Assembly (NCBI GenBank): GCA_963573315.1
Contig: OY752153.1
Location: forward strand, 682,001 to 746,000
Reading direction: 5' to 3'
Length of the DNA stretch: 64,000 nt
Source: Entomortierella parvispora
Lineage: Eukaryota; Mortierellomycota; Mortierellomycetes; Mortierellales; Mortierellaceae
In this document: positions 53,990 to 64,000 of the stretch, one piece after another
Layout: each line of letters starts with the position of its first letter
How positions within the stretch are numbered: position 1 is the stretch's first letter
Position numbers and translations under genes: made by a program
Notes under the pieces: model-generated
The model's database searches: none
The model's input: only the letters and a program-made list of their open reading frames with translations
Told to the model about the DNA's origin: nothing

Positions 53990-55882
53990 ATGGTGACAGA
54001 GAACTCCATGATCTACCATGTTTCGAGCAGCGCACCTCCCAGGCCGGCTGTAGATTCTCCTGAGGAATCTCTTGGAATCGAATCCCAATTCGTAGAAACA
54101 TCTCTTGTCCAAGAGACTGCCGCTCAGGACGACAGCGAAGCTACCCAAAACGACAATGAAGTTGCCTCGATACCCGCGATGGATCCTCTCCCTCGCGCTT
54201 GTCCACTGCATGCTACCCGGCCACCTTCTTTCCATCGCTACTCCCAGGAGCCTCTCCCGCCCCCAGGGGATCCTGCTGAACCATTAACTTCCTCCTTGCC
54301 GTCGCCTGTCGGCAGTGTTGATAACTTGGCAAGCCCTCCCACTGTCCCATCATCGCAGCCTCGCGTCCCCCCTCTGTCCCTTGGTGCGCTCTCCAACTTC
54401 CACCCCCAACGCGCCAATGGTCCAATATTTTCTTCGGCAGACGAGCCCCCTCCATATTCGCCCACGCACACCATTCTCCCACATTACTTTTCGCTAGAGC
54501 CCATACCGGTGCGTTCCTACATCATCAAGGACTCTACGTCGCTCCCTTTTATGTTTGATTTTTGGCTATGTTCTTCCACCAATTCCAACCCTTTCCATCA
54601 ACAAGCAACCGCGTCCCTGTCAGCCTCGATGTCTTCGATTCCCACTGCCAATGTCGCCACTTCAGCCGAATTACGTCCACACTCACCCACACTACGGCTT
54701 CAAGAACGGGGTTTAGTTCCACAGCAGCATCAGAACGAGCTCAGATATTGCATCATCCGACCAGCACACACGGATAGAACTGCAATCCCATTGAACAGCT
54801 CTTCAGGGCCAAATGCGTATTTTCTTCCAGCACTGGCGCTCGTAGCTGCAAATTATCCATCAAGGTGGATTTGGTGGGGAACAGAAGCTTTGCAACTGGT
54901 GGTCTTTGGTCGCAATCTCAAAAATATTGTGATGGAGTGGCGGTGGAAACATGGTCGGACGAGGATCGGGGGACCAATTGTTCATCGATTGGTCGGCTGC
55001 AGCTTCCGTGTGACACCTGAACGAAGGTATTGCTGGAAACAGGGCACAGGCAGGAAGAGACAAACAGCCAATGCTACTGAAAATCGTAGCCGTGCCAATC
55101 TCACTCCGGGGACAAGCACGCAAAGTCGAGGAGAAGTGGCTGGAAGTTCTAGTCTCATAGTCAATAGTGGCGGAAGAGGCGGTGGCAGTTGGTTTGGAAC
55201 ATTCTTTTCAAGAACTCCTGTCACTACCAGCCATACCGTTTCAGACGCCACCGACATTCCCTTGGTTCATGTTCTTGCAACGCCTGCCTTAAACGAGCTG
55301 GACGCTATCGCTGAGACGCAAGAAGAACCAAATCCAGGCGGCAATGATGACGATGACGAGGAACTAGGCTGCTATCACTGTAGAGAGGAGAGTCCCAGCG
55401 GCGTCACGGGCAGGATTGTTGCTGTCTACAAGCCAGGAAGACCAGCAAACCGTTCTCGCGATCGACCAGCCACTTCTCGCAAGTTGGAGATCTACACCGA
55501 GTTGGGTGATCGATGCGAGACGGCGATGATGCTCATGTGTGTTCGTCTTGAGGACTTGTTCATGTCTGTCCCAGAGCAGAAAAAAGGGCCTTTTATAGCC
55601 CACCCTCGGCAACAAAGGTCCTTGACAGGGAGTGGACCTGAGGCAGGTCTTGTCGATGGCGAAGGTGTGGAGATAGGAGATGAACAGGAGCGTGGCGAGA
55701 GTCATGAGGCTGGACTTCCAGCTGAGCAAACGACCCAGGGATCACGGTCCATCCAATCCACGTCTTTAAAACAACGGATCGTTGGGAGCAAGGCTGCGTG
55801 GAAGACACGTATCAAGTGGGTGGTAGCGTTGGTGCTGATCGCAGTTGTAGCTGTGCTCGTGTTCAAACCCAAACTTATGTAG
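53990..55882 (+). CDS. Tail-anchored membrane protein with a PPxY motif, unknown function
   Basis: 630 residues, no intron. The start MVTENSMIYHV was taken because the frame upstream has no ATG. Residues 1-200 are disordered and Pro/Ser-rich and contain a PPPY motif at residues 153-156 (DEPPPYSPTH), the ligand of WW domains in Rsp5/Nedd4 ubiquitin ligases. Residues about 200-560 include two beta-rich, Trp-rich segments (SRWIWWGTEALQLVVFGRNL, IVMEWRWKHGRTRIGG, RRYCWK, and later RKLEIYTELGDRCETAMMLM) separated by a Gly-rich insert. This faintly recalls tubby-C/LURP-like folds, with low confidence. Residues about 608-626 are a C-terminal transmembrane helix (WVVALVLIAVVAVLVF) followed by only KPKLM, so it should be tail-anchored by the GET pathway. 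A Rsp5-adaptor role is an inference from PPxY plus tail anchor. Confidence 0.75.
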   Translation: MVTENSMIYHVSSSAPPRPAVDSPEESLGIESQFVETSLVQETAAQDDSEATQNDNEVASIPAMDPLPRACPLHATRPPSFHRYSQEPLPPPGDPAEPLTSSLPSPVGSVDNLASPPTVPSSQPRVPPLSLGALSNFHPQRANGPIFSSADEPPPYSPTHTILPHYFSLEPIPVRSYIIKDSTSLPFMFDFWLCSSTNSNPFHQQATASLSASMSSIPTANVATSAELRPHSPTLRLQERGLVPQQHQNELRYCIIRPAHTDRTAIPLNSSSGPNAYFLPALALVAANYPSRWIWWGTEALQLVVFGRNLKNIVMEWRWKHGRTRIGGPIVHRLVGCSFRVTPERRYCWKQGTGRKRQTANATENRSRANLTPGTSTQSRGEVAGSSSLIVNSGGRGGGSWFGTFFSRTPVTTSHTVSDATDIPLVHVLATPALNELDAIAETQEEPNPGGNDDDDEELGCYHCREESPSGVTGRIVAVYKPGRPANRSRDRPATSRKLEIYTELGDRCETAMMLMCVRLEDLFMSVPEQKKGPFIAHPRQQRSLTGSGPEAGLVDGEGVEIGDEQERGESHEAGLPAEQTTQGSRSIQSTSLKQRIVGSKAAWKTRIKWVVALVLIAVVAVLVFKPKLM

Positions 55883-55918
55883 CCACTAAAAGAGCGAAAA
55901 ACCGTTTTTGGCCTTGTA

Positions 55919-55927
55919 GTCACATGA
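55919..55927. promoter_or_regulatory. E-box-like GTCACATGA upstream of the ArfGAP gene
   Basis: RTCACRTG match 126 bp before the GLO3 start and 37 bp after the preceding stop. Motif only. Confidence 0.35.
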
Positions 55928-56052
55928 TCTCAAGGGGCCTGTGCATTGCATGCGACGCATGCCCTCTCTTGTCTTGGAGCTCTCTCTCCTTTTGCACTTC
56001 TTCTCCTCGACACTTTCCCACCACAACCCCGTACCCAAGAGACACACAAAGC

Positions 56053-58562
56053 ATGGCCGACCCCAGCAAGCAAGAGATCCAGGACCTTTTCAAGAAGCTG
56101 TCGCTACAGCGCGCCAACAAGGTACCCCGCTACAATCTCCGCTACTGTCTGCTCTCTCCTGTCTGGGTGTGCGTGTGCGTGTGTGTGTGTGTGTGTTTGT
56201 GCGTAGACGTATACTCTGGCTGAAGATTCCGCATGAATGCACGCATTCTGACTCTTTGAAAATGCCTCTGGTTCTCAATTCTAGAATTGCTTCGACTGCC
56301 ATGCCAGCATTGACAACAATTGTTGGGCAAGCATTCCCTTCGGCATCTTTCTCTGCACCGATTGTGGGGCGTTGCATCGCAGCTTTGGAACCCATATCAG
56401 CTTTGTGCGGTAAGCATACTAGTCAGGTCTATATTGTTCTCTCCACCTGTAGAGAGCAGGCTATTACATGTGGGATGTGGAGTCGCACTGGGGCGATAGG
56501 ATATGGTTCCCACAACTACACAACTACGTGGCAGTTCGGCGAGTCGTCACGTCCTCTGGCGGAGGTCGAGGAAATTGAGCAACAGACAAGGACAAGGTTG
56601 CCCTTTTTTCGGCTTATACTCCACTCCCTGAAGCCCAGATCCTGCAATAGGACACGGATCCCTTTGGGCACCCTTTTTCATCCCTTGATTTCTGTACCCC
56701 CCCCGATTCAAGAATGTGCTGGCTGACTCTATGAAAATCGTGAGAGAAAAAAAATGGTATGCGAGCCCTTTCTACTGAAGCCAAAGCTCGCCTACAGTCA
56801 GACTCTCGATAGTTTTCACCCTGCGGGGAAGGAGGAAATGTGCCTTAGTGGCCAATGTTGGAAGTTGTCATTTTTTTTTCTTCACTGTCGTAGCATGGAT
56901 CAAAGAATGATCACCACTGACCCTTTTCTTTGCATCGCCACTGTCTATATCAGGTCGACAGTCTTAGATAAATGGACCTGGGAACAGCTGCGAGCAATGA
57001 CCTTAGGAGGCAACGCTGCTGCCAAGGAACACTTCAACAAGTATCCGGGCTCCGATTCAAAGGATGTAAAGACAAAGTACTCGGGCAAAGCTGGAATAGC
57101 TTACAAGGAGAAGCTCGCGTTAAAAGTGAAAGAAGACATGCTTCTGTATGTATCGATAGCAACCTCGGTGCGTCACATATGCATCCATACCGCTGATCCA
57201 TTAACGGTCTTGCTTTTATTGGTTTTCGGTCGTCTGCGTAGGCACCCCGGCAAAGGCGCCCTAGATCACCACGCAGAAGAGAGTGGTCAATCGGCAGCTC
57301 TTACATCGGCTTTGTCTGCCAGCGGCGAGGATGATTTTTTCAACATGTGGAATCAACCAAAAAAGGCAACCTCTCCTACCACACCCAATTCTGCCTCTTC
57401 TATGGCCCCGCCCGTGGTTGGCCTGGGAGCCTCACTGAATCGTTCTGGAAGTACTTCCTCTACCCCTAGCGGCACTATTACATCTTCTCGACCAGTCAAA
57501 TCCACGTTGACATCTGCCAGAAAGACAGGCATGGCATCCAAGCCGATGAAACTCGGTGCTAAGAAGGCGGGAACAATTAATTTCGAAGAGGCAGAGGCTC
57601 GTGCTCGGGCGGAGGCTGAACGAATCGAAAAACTAGGCTTTGAGGCTGCAGAGGAAGAGAGACTTCAGAAAATGGCAAATGAAAAGGCAAAAGTGGATGC
57701 TGCCAAGGCCGCAGCTCTGGGCGGTTCTTCTGGTAGTGGTAATGGAGTGGACGCTGGTGCATGGTCAAATTACTACCAATCCAACACCGCCAACAAGTCA
57801 AGGGCGTCGTCTGAAGACATGGAACGCCTTGGAATGGGTATGGGGCGGATGGGTTTTGGCGCCGCACCTGCTAAGGCTTCTTCGACGACTCAAGGTCGAT
57901 CAGGGTTTGGAAGCATGGGAGGTTACTCTCCGCAAGTGGAAGGTCAGAACCGAAGGATGATATCGAAATTTGAGCAAAAATCCATGAAAGCGGATCCACT
58001 AATATTGAGACTTTATCATGATTTCCACAGAAAACACCACAGCCGCACGGGAAAAGTTTGGTAGCCAAAAAGCAATTTCTTCGGACCAGTACTTTGGTCG
58101 AAACCAGTATGATGCTGATGCACAGGCAGAAGCCTCAAGCCGACTTCAGAACTTTTCTGGCGCGACCAGTATCAGCAGCAACCAATACTTTGGCCGACCT
58201 GAAGATTCACCCACTCTCGGAAGCGATGGTGAGACTGAAACTGGAAGCACCTGTTTCTCATGTTTTCTAGATATGGGCAGTGTTCTAAACTTGACGTCCT
58301 ACACATATCCTGTGTCCTAGTTTCGCTCTCAACGTTGAGTAATCTGTCTGGATCCGAGTTTGCAAAGAAACTTGGACAAGCTGACCTTGCCACACTCAAG
58401 AATGCAGTTCAGACTGGCGCTGGCAAGGTATGCTACTGTAATTTGTTCTTGGACAGGTAGAGATGAATACTAATAGTAACTTTCTTGGGTCTTTTTACAC
58501 GCTATGGTCAATAGTTAACGGATATTCTCCAGGACATGCAGGCGCGTTACAATTACTACTAG
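56053..58562 (+). CDS. GLO3: ArfGAP, Glo3 / ARFGAP2-3 type
   Basis: Seven exons (56053-56121, 56285-56409, 56954-57145, 57242-57942, 58031-58228, 58321-58427, 58515-58562) encode 479 residues. Residues 1 to about 125 are the ArfGAP domain: zinc finger [20 protein letters not shown], then [20 protein letters not shown] with the arginine finger. The C-terminal GRM-like modules, [15 protein letters not shown] and [15 protein letters not shown], are diagnostic of Glo3/ARFGAP2-3, which bind coatomer and drive GTP hydrolysis on Arf1 in COPI vesicles. A coiled coil rich in Glu/Arg/Ala lies in between. The second intron (56410-56953, 544 nt) is far longer than the others, and the first intron contains a GT repeat. 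The fourth intron uses GTCAGA as donor, the same hexamer as one CDC27 intron. AATAAA is at 58608, running toward the convergent chitin synthase. Confidence 0.92.
56167..56204. repeat. (GT)n-type microsatellite in GLO3 intron 1
   Basis: GTGTGCGTGTGCGTGTGTGT and further GT units just inside the first intron. Likely length-polymorphic. Confidence 0.85.
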
Positions 58563-58647
58563 TGGTCCACAGAGTTAGGCGAATGTACGATGCATTGTTG
58601 ACACAACAATAAAATATTATTTCCAGAAATGCTATGTTTTCTATTAA

Positions 58648-61600
58648 TTACAAAAGCGGGGGTTGGCTTTCCTCCTGTTGTCGAGGATGCTGTTGCTGCA
58701 AGATTTGCAATTCTGCATCAATTGCTCTTGAGATGAAGTCCCGCCTAGACGAAAGATCCATGCCCAAGATACCCTCCAACTGCGTTCTGATTTTTTTCTT
58801 AGTCACAGTCATCAAGTCCACGCCAGTCAGCAACCTCCGGATATGTGCTTGAATATCGGCATCAGTGGCTCCTGCCGAAGAATCTGACCCTGCTAGTCCC
58901 GACTGTATGATCGGCAGTGGACTAGATGAAGGTGTGAAGATCATGGGGGCAATAATAGGCGAGGAGTTCAAAAGCGCCGACTGTTGTTGCAGGAACTGCT
59001 GCTGCTGAATTATCTGCTGCTCCAGTTGAGGATTGAACTGTTGTTGTGGCAGCTGGGAGGCATTCAGAATGGGGGTTCCGAGCGTCATGCCCAGGCCCAT
59101 CGTTGCTGGTTGATTGAATTGATTCAGTTCAATCATGCCCGGCTGATGGGATACGGACGACATCATAGAACTGCGTTGTTGCACACGGTGCTGTGGATCC
59201 ATGAAAGGCCCTCCTCCATAGCTGATAAAAGGTGACTCAGCACCTCCGCTGCTGGCAGGCGGAAGAGGCGATGTGGACCGGGGACGACCTCCGGCAGATC
59301 CTGGAAGGAAGTTCGTCGGGATTTGTGAGGGCACACGAGAGTGCCTTCCAGGGTTGTTGAGTTGAATCGCATTCGAGTCCCGGTAATAGTCGTGCACAAC
59401 TTCCTCACCAAAACCTCCTCCGCCTCCGTAGCCAGAATATACACTCTTGTTGTTATCACCTCCGACCACACTTCCGCCGTCATATTGGTGAGGCAAGGGT
59501 GAGGGTGTCCCTGATCGACCATAGAGTGAGTCCAACTTGCTGTACTGGTTTGACTGGTAGCCACCTCCTACAACCATTCCAGCATGGTCGTAGCGCCCCA
59601 TTACAGATCCAACGTCGTCCTGGTAATTCGACCCGACAACCGAACCACTACCATCCATGTAGTAGCCCCCTCCAATGACGCTGCCATTGTTCATCATCAT
59701 CAGTCTTTCCGCCTCATAGGCTTCCAAGCTCTTGAGGGGGATTGAGTTCGGGTCGAACCGAGTTTGGGCCTCCGCGGCCATAACCATCTTTTTACCATCG
59801 GCGCCAACGACTTGCCTGGTGTTACCCCAAGAGAAATCATCGAAATGCCAGAACGAGTACAAGGGAATGAAGACCGAGAAGAAAGGCATCGCGATAATAT
59901 AAATGATCATCCATCCGATATGTTGCCAAGCTCCCTTGAGGATAAAGATTAACGCCTGCAATCCATAAACCGCAGCCAGGATAGCGACAGCGACAATCGG
60001 GAGAGGTTGAACATGGGTTGCGACGACGATGATCAGGTAAACAAGATACACAAAGGAAGCCGGCAAGATCAACGTTCCCAAGAGATCCACGAGAACGATA
60101 AATCTCATCGAAAAGCAACAAAATCCGCAAAGCTCTGACAGGACCATAAGCTCTCCCAGGTTATGAATCGTGGAGTTGATCCATCGACGACGTTGTGATA
60201 GCAGAACCCTCCATCGGTCTGGGGCCACGGTTTTGCAGGTGGCATCAGCAGTAAACTTGAGCTTGTAGTTCGGGAAATACTTCATCATCAGCGTAGTTAA
60301 GTAGCGATCCTCTCCCAGGTGCAGCAAGTTCTTCTTGTGAAGTGTATCCACATCGTTATGGCTGTAGTCGTGCACGATCTTGTTCGAGATGATCAATGGC
60401 TTGCCAGCAACAGTTAAAATGCGGTACATTGAGAAGCATCCTGGCAGACAAGTTACAGACCCAAACAGAGATTCGAACGACTTTGCGAGGTGATGTGAGA
60501 TGTAGTACTCGTAGACCTGGATCATGGTTGTAAATGATCGATCCTCGTTTGCTACCTGCGTCTCTCCGCACAGTCCAATAACCTTAGAATCCGCCACCAT
60601 GCAGGCGACCAATCGATTCAAAGAATCAGGCATGACTTCGGTATCGGCATCCACTTGAAGGATGTACTATTTATACAAACAAAAAAGTGTTAAGCATAAA
60701 GGTAGCATTTGGGTTATATCAAAAAAGATGTTAGATCAAGGGGCGTACCTCATAGAGATTGGGGTGGACACCAATAATATGCTTCATGTGATGGTACATT
60801 TCCAGCTCCAGTGGACACATCTTCTTGCCCGTATGGATGCTGTTCAAGAAGTTCATCAGAATCAACTGGGAGTCTCGCTTTCCTCGGTTGCCGGGTTTGG
60901 CAGTCTCGTTGGGCATGCCAACCTTGGCCACGACCAGATAAGGGACCATATGACCCTCAAACTCGTACAATCCTGAATACACCTTGCACTGGTTCAACTG
61001 CTGTCCTCCAATTCCCAGGGCCTTGTAGGCTACCGGTTCGACAACGACTCCTTCCGTAGGCTGCCATCCAAGAACATCTAAAACAATCTTGGGTGTTGGG
61101 TGGTCATTTCCAGAACCAACAATCATTCCATCAGCGATAATCATAAGGAGCTTCCGTTTGTCATCATACTGCAGTGCTGCCAACGAGTTCAGTGTCTTTC
61201 GGAGTGATTCCTCGCCTTCCGTGTAACAGGGGACCTGACAGATAACAAACTTGTCATAGTCAATTGGCTCGCGCTTTGACGTCAGCTGTAGAGCAGCCAG
61301 GAACTTGATCAAAATAACGCCACCCATCAGAGCCGAGGCAGCGACTAGGACCCAATTGCCAAACTGGCATTTGACCGAATTTCGATCGTCCAAAACGCCT
61401 ACATAGAAAGCTCGGTTAAGGCAGGTCATGGTGTCTGATTGGATCTGTTTCGATAGTTGTTTGAATTGCTTCGTGATATCGGTTCCATAGTTGTTGGTGA
61501 AGAGATCGACAACTGAACTGTCCAAGAAGGGTTTGAAGGAAGGGTCTGGGATGAAGCCAGGCGGAGGGTTGGTGTTTACGATATATGTTGTGAGATCATA

Positions 61601-64000
61601 AATCTTTCCGTCAATCTTCGCCCATGTGTTGGATCCAGATTGATTTTGGAAGACATCCACTTCAATAGCGACGATGCCTTTCTTCATCGTGTTGAGTTTC
61701 GGGAGAATTGTGTCTGCATAGTAGGTGGAATCGCTGAACCATGGTAGGTTCTTGTCGGTGTTGCGAGGAGAAGGTCCATGTGTAGGCATGTACATCTGTT
61801 GGTATGGAGCTTGCTGTATCATCAGCACGGGTGTTGTCACCAAGTTGGGGCATGCCCACCTGAAATCCACTGGGAACTGAGAAGTTAGGTCTTGTCCGGC
61901 AGTGTACGCCATGTACGAAGGAGCAGAAGGGTAGGTGCCAGAATTGGATCCAGAGTGATCGTTCTTTGCAAATTTGGTGATATCATAGACATTCCCGTAG
62001 ACTGAAACCCAGAAATCTGTTGGGTCTTGGTGAACGGCGACCTCCTTGGGGTTGTACATCTGATCAAAGGTGGGGCACATCACCTTGGGCAGTCCAATGA
62101 TGAAAAAGATCACAATCGCAGACAGCCAAAAAACAATGAGGCAGAGGGTCACTTTCTCACGCCATGCCATTTGAACATCAGGGCGCTTCATCCGACCACA
62201 GAAGCTAAGGAATGCGGAAGGAATCCAGAAAGTGTTCATCCAAACAAACGCAACCCAAGCTCGGCGTGTCTTCGTCTTCGCTTTTGGGGGTTGAACAGAT
62301 TCGTCCGCTTTCGTTCTGTTCAATGCTAGGGTCGGTTTTCGCTTTAGGTCACCATCTGTCCTGTCGTAGCCTCTGAACATCATTTGACTGCAACGACAAT
62401 GGTAAGGAAGCCATTAGTAAAATATTAAAAAAGCATCAGCGATAAAATGATCGCCCAGGTCGCCAAATCGTCTTCCCTTACCTTTCATTGTCAACGCCTG
62501 GTGTATCAATGGTCTTGTTATCGGACACAGGCGAGTCAGAGTCGCGAAGGTACGTCTGATATCCAGGGTTGTATCCAGGATTATACCCTACAAAGCCAGA
62601 CTCGGCCGCGTTAGGATACGCATGCGAAACCTGAGACGTGTCTGACTTGTCCGACGCATCAGACTGCGCTCGAGGCCTGTACGCGGTCAAGAGCTGCGTG
62701 CTCACGTTGGAGTCATCACCAGTCATGGGTGCCTTGTATGCCAAGGACTCATTTGTCGGAGGTGTGACGAAGCTGCTGAACTGACGCTGCTCCTCTGGAT
62801 CAGCTTCAAAACCGACCGAGCCTCCTTCAGTTCTCTCGATCGAGATACAATCGTTCTCTAATGCACTCCATACTGAGAATGAGAGCCAAACATAGCTGCG
62901 TCCGATAGCCCCATCGCTTGGCATTTGCCAGCTCAGTAGACTCGCCAGGGCTCTGCACTGGTCTGAATCTGGAGCAGCTTTGTCGTAAGATAGCCCACGT
63001 CGCTCAAAGAGCACCTTATATCGTTGTAAAAAGGAGGCATGATCAAACGAGACGCAGTAATCAGCTCTGACTTTGGACTGGACAAGGGCGTTCAGTTTGA
63101 AGGACTCAATCTGTGACCTAACGAAGACAGGGTCGCATTCGATGAGGCCCTCGGACATGCGATTGTTGGGTCGGATATGCACAACCTGATATAGTTGAGT
63201 CCCATCGAGCGAAGTGCAAATATCCCGCAAGGTCGAGTGGAGTTGCTTGATCACTGTCGAGACCGCATTGTTGGACCGTCCCTTCCTTCGCGCTTGAACC
63301 TGAGTCTGTTTGCTCTTTCTGACACTAGGCTGTCGAAGAGGCATAGTTGAGAGCTGAGCCTTGACAATTGTCTCCTTGGACCGAGGATGGCTTTCCATGA
63401 CCAACGAAGGATTGGATTCAAGCAGTTGGAGCATAAAAGGGCTATGCGAAGTCTGGAAGAGTGAGATGAAGTCTGGCGAAAGAATATCCTGGTTCTTGAC
63501 GAAGAAACTGGCGAGGTTGTATTGCACATCGCCTCCATAATGTCTGACTCCAAAGGAGGAAGCGTAGGCGGATCCACTGATGTAGGAGCTATTGGACTGG
63601 AAGGCTCGGTTCATTCCAGGCAGCATCGAGCTGGATTCGGTGTCACTGGACTCTTTACCAGCCTTGAGCGTTGCCTCGTGCAGGAACTTTACCAAACCGC
63701 GAGGCGAGGCATCCGTAAGAGTGTCCATTCCACAAAGAAGGTCGATGCTGGCTTGACTGCGCTCGTCAAGCTTCGGCTCTGTAACCAAAAGACCATCGGC
63801 AGTCATGGTCTGAGGGTCTTCAACAAAGGTTTTTTGTTGCAAGAATCCTTGTAATGCCTCGTTACAAAAATTGGTGCAAAAGTTTTCAAATCCTGTGGGT
63901 GAGTGAGCATCGAATCCGGGCATGTCCAAGATACCGATGAAGGACACTTGATCCTCTTGTCTTCTACACATCTGCTTGTTCATGGCCTCGACCAAGTACG
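58648..64000 (-). CDS. Class V chitin synthase with myosin motor-like domain (5' end outside window)
   Basis: Three exons are visible on the minus strand, from beyond 64000 to 62482, then 62387-60749 and 60666-58648, giving about 1,724 residues plus stop. The first contains the C-terminal part of a myosin motor-like domain ([53 protein letters not shown]). The second has membrane helices, a cytochrome b5-like heme-binding region ([20 protein letters not shown]) and the start of the GT2 catalytic domain ([20 protein letters not shown]). The third has [21 protein letters not shown], the QRRRW catalytic motif in [16 protein letters not shown]-terminal helices, SWGNTRQV, a long Gly/Asn/Gln-rich tail and a DEK-C-like domain at the end ([20 protein letters not shown]). 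It polymerises chitin at growing tips and septa and is carried by the motor-like domain. The P-loop and other N-terminal motor motifs lie outside the window. Confidence 0.95.

Noticed and set aside
1-64000. CRISPR arrays, bacterial operons, rRNA genes or viral segments
   Set aside because: None seen. The regular direct repeats present are Sel1 coding repeats and simple sequence.

Overview
The window is nuclear DNA of a filamentous fungus. Genes carry many short GT-AG introns (mostly 50-110 nt), A/C homopolymer tracts lie between them, and fungal-specific genes are present, above all a class V (myosin-motor) chitin synthase. The mixture of large LRR/F-box proteins with few or no introns, a BTB-TLDc protein, Sel1-repeat protein kinases and a GCM-like zinc-finger protein points to an early-diverging lineage such as Mortierellomycota or Mucoromycota. 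That placement is inference from gene content. Every exon boundary below was worked out by hand from splice sites, reading-frame continuity and family similarity; each spliced model stays open from start to stop.

Layout. 1-9.6 kb is core cell biology: a LARP1-type RNA-binding protein, an MFS monocarboxylate-type transporter, tRNA-Asn(GUU) and exocyst SEC5. 10-18.4 kb holds an LRR/F-box protein, a BTB-BACK-TLDc protein, a MYND zinc-finger protein with an internal duplication, and a GCM-like zinc-finger protein probably derived from a transposon lineage. 18.7-28 kb holds a cytochrome P450, the APC/C subunit CDC27, a decayed LRR/F-box pseudogene and a dienelactone hydrolase. 41-53.6 kb holds an FAD monooxygenase, a multi-pass TM7S3/TM198-like membrane protein, two F-box-type genes (one cut by an in-frame stop), TSR4/PDCD2 and THO subunit THOC7. 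54-64 kb holds a tail-anchored PPxY protein, the ArfGAP GLO3/ARFGAP2-3 and the chitin synthase, whose 5' end lies beyond the window.

The most unusual part is 28.4-40.8 kb. A three-gene cassette occurs twice in the same order and orientation: (A) an RD protein kinase with Sel1 repeats, (B) a non-RD (HCD) protein kinase with Sel1 repeats, and, on the opposite strand, (C) a protein with an MLKL-like N-terminal helical region, a long acidic linker and a pseudokinase in which DFG is replaced by a GFE-type motif. In copy 1 (28.6-34.6 kb) all three genes are intact. In copy 2 (35.4-40.8 kb) both kinases are intact but C is reduced to its first 68 codons with an internal stop. A and B copies share promoter and leader-intron architecture, and B1 and B2 share a near-identical tract that looks like recent gene conversion. 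The layout resembles a RIPK-MLKL-type signalling module (upstream kinases plus a 4-helix-bundle pseudokinase effector) encoded as a compact fungal locus. That function is inferred and untested.
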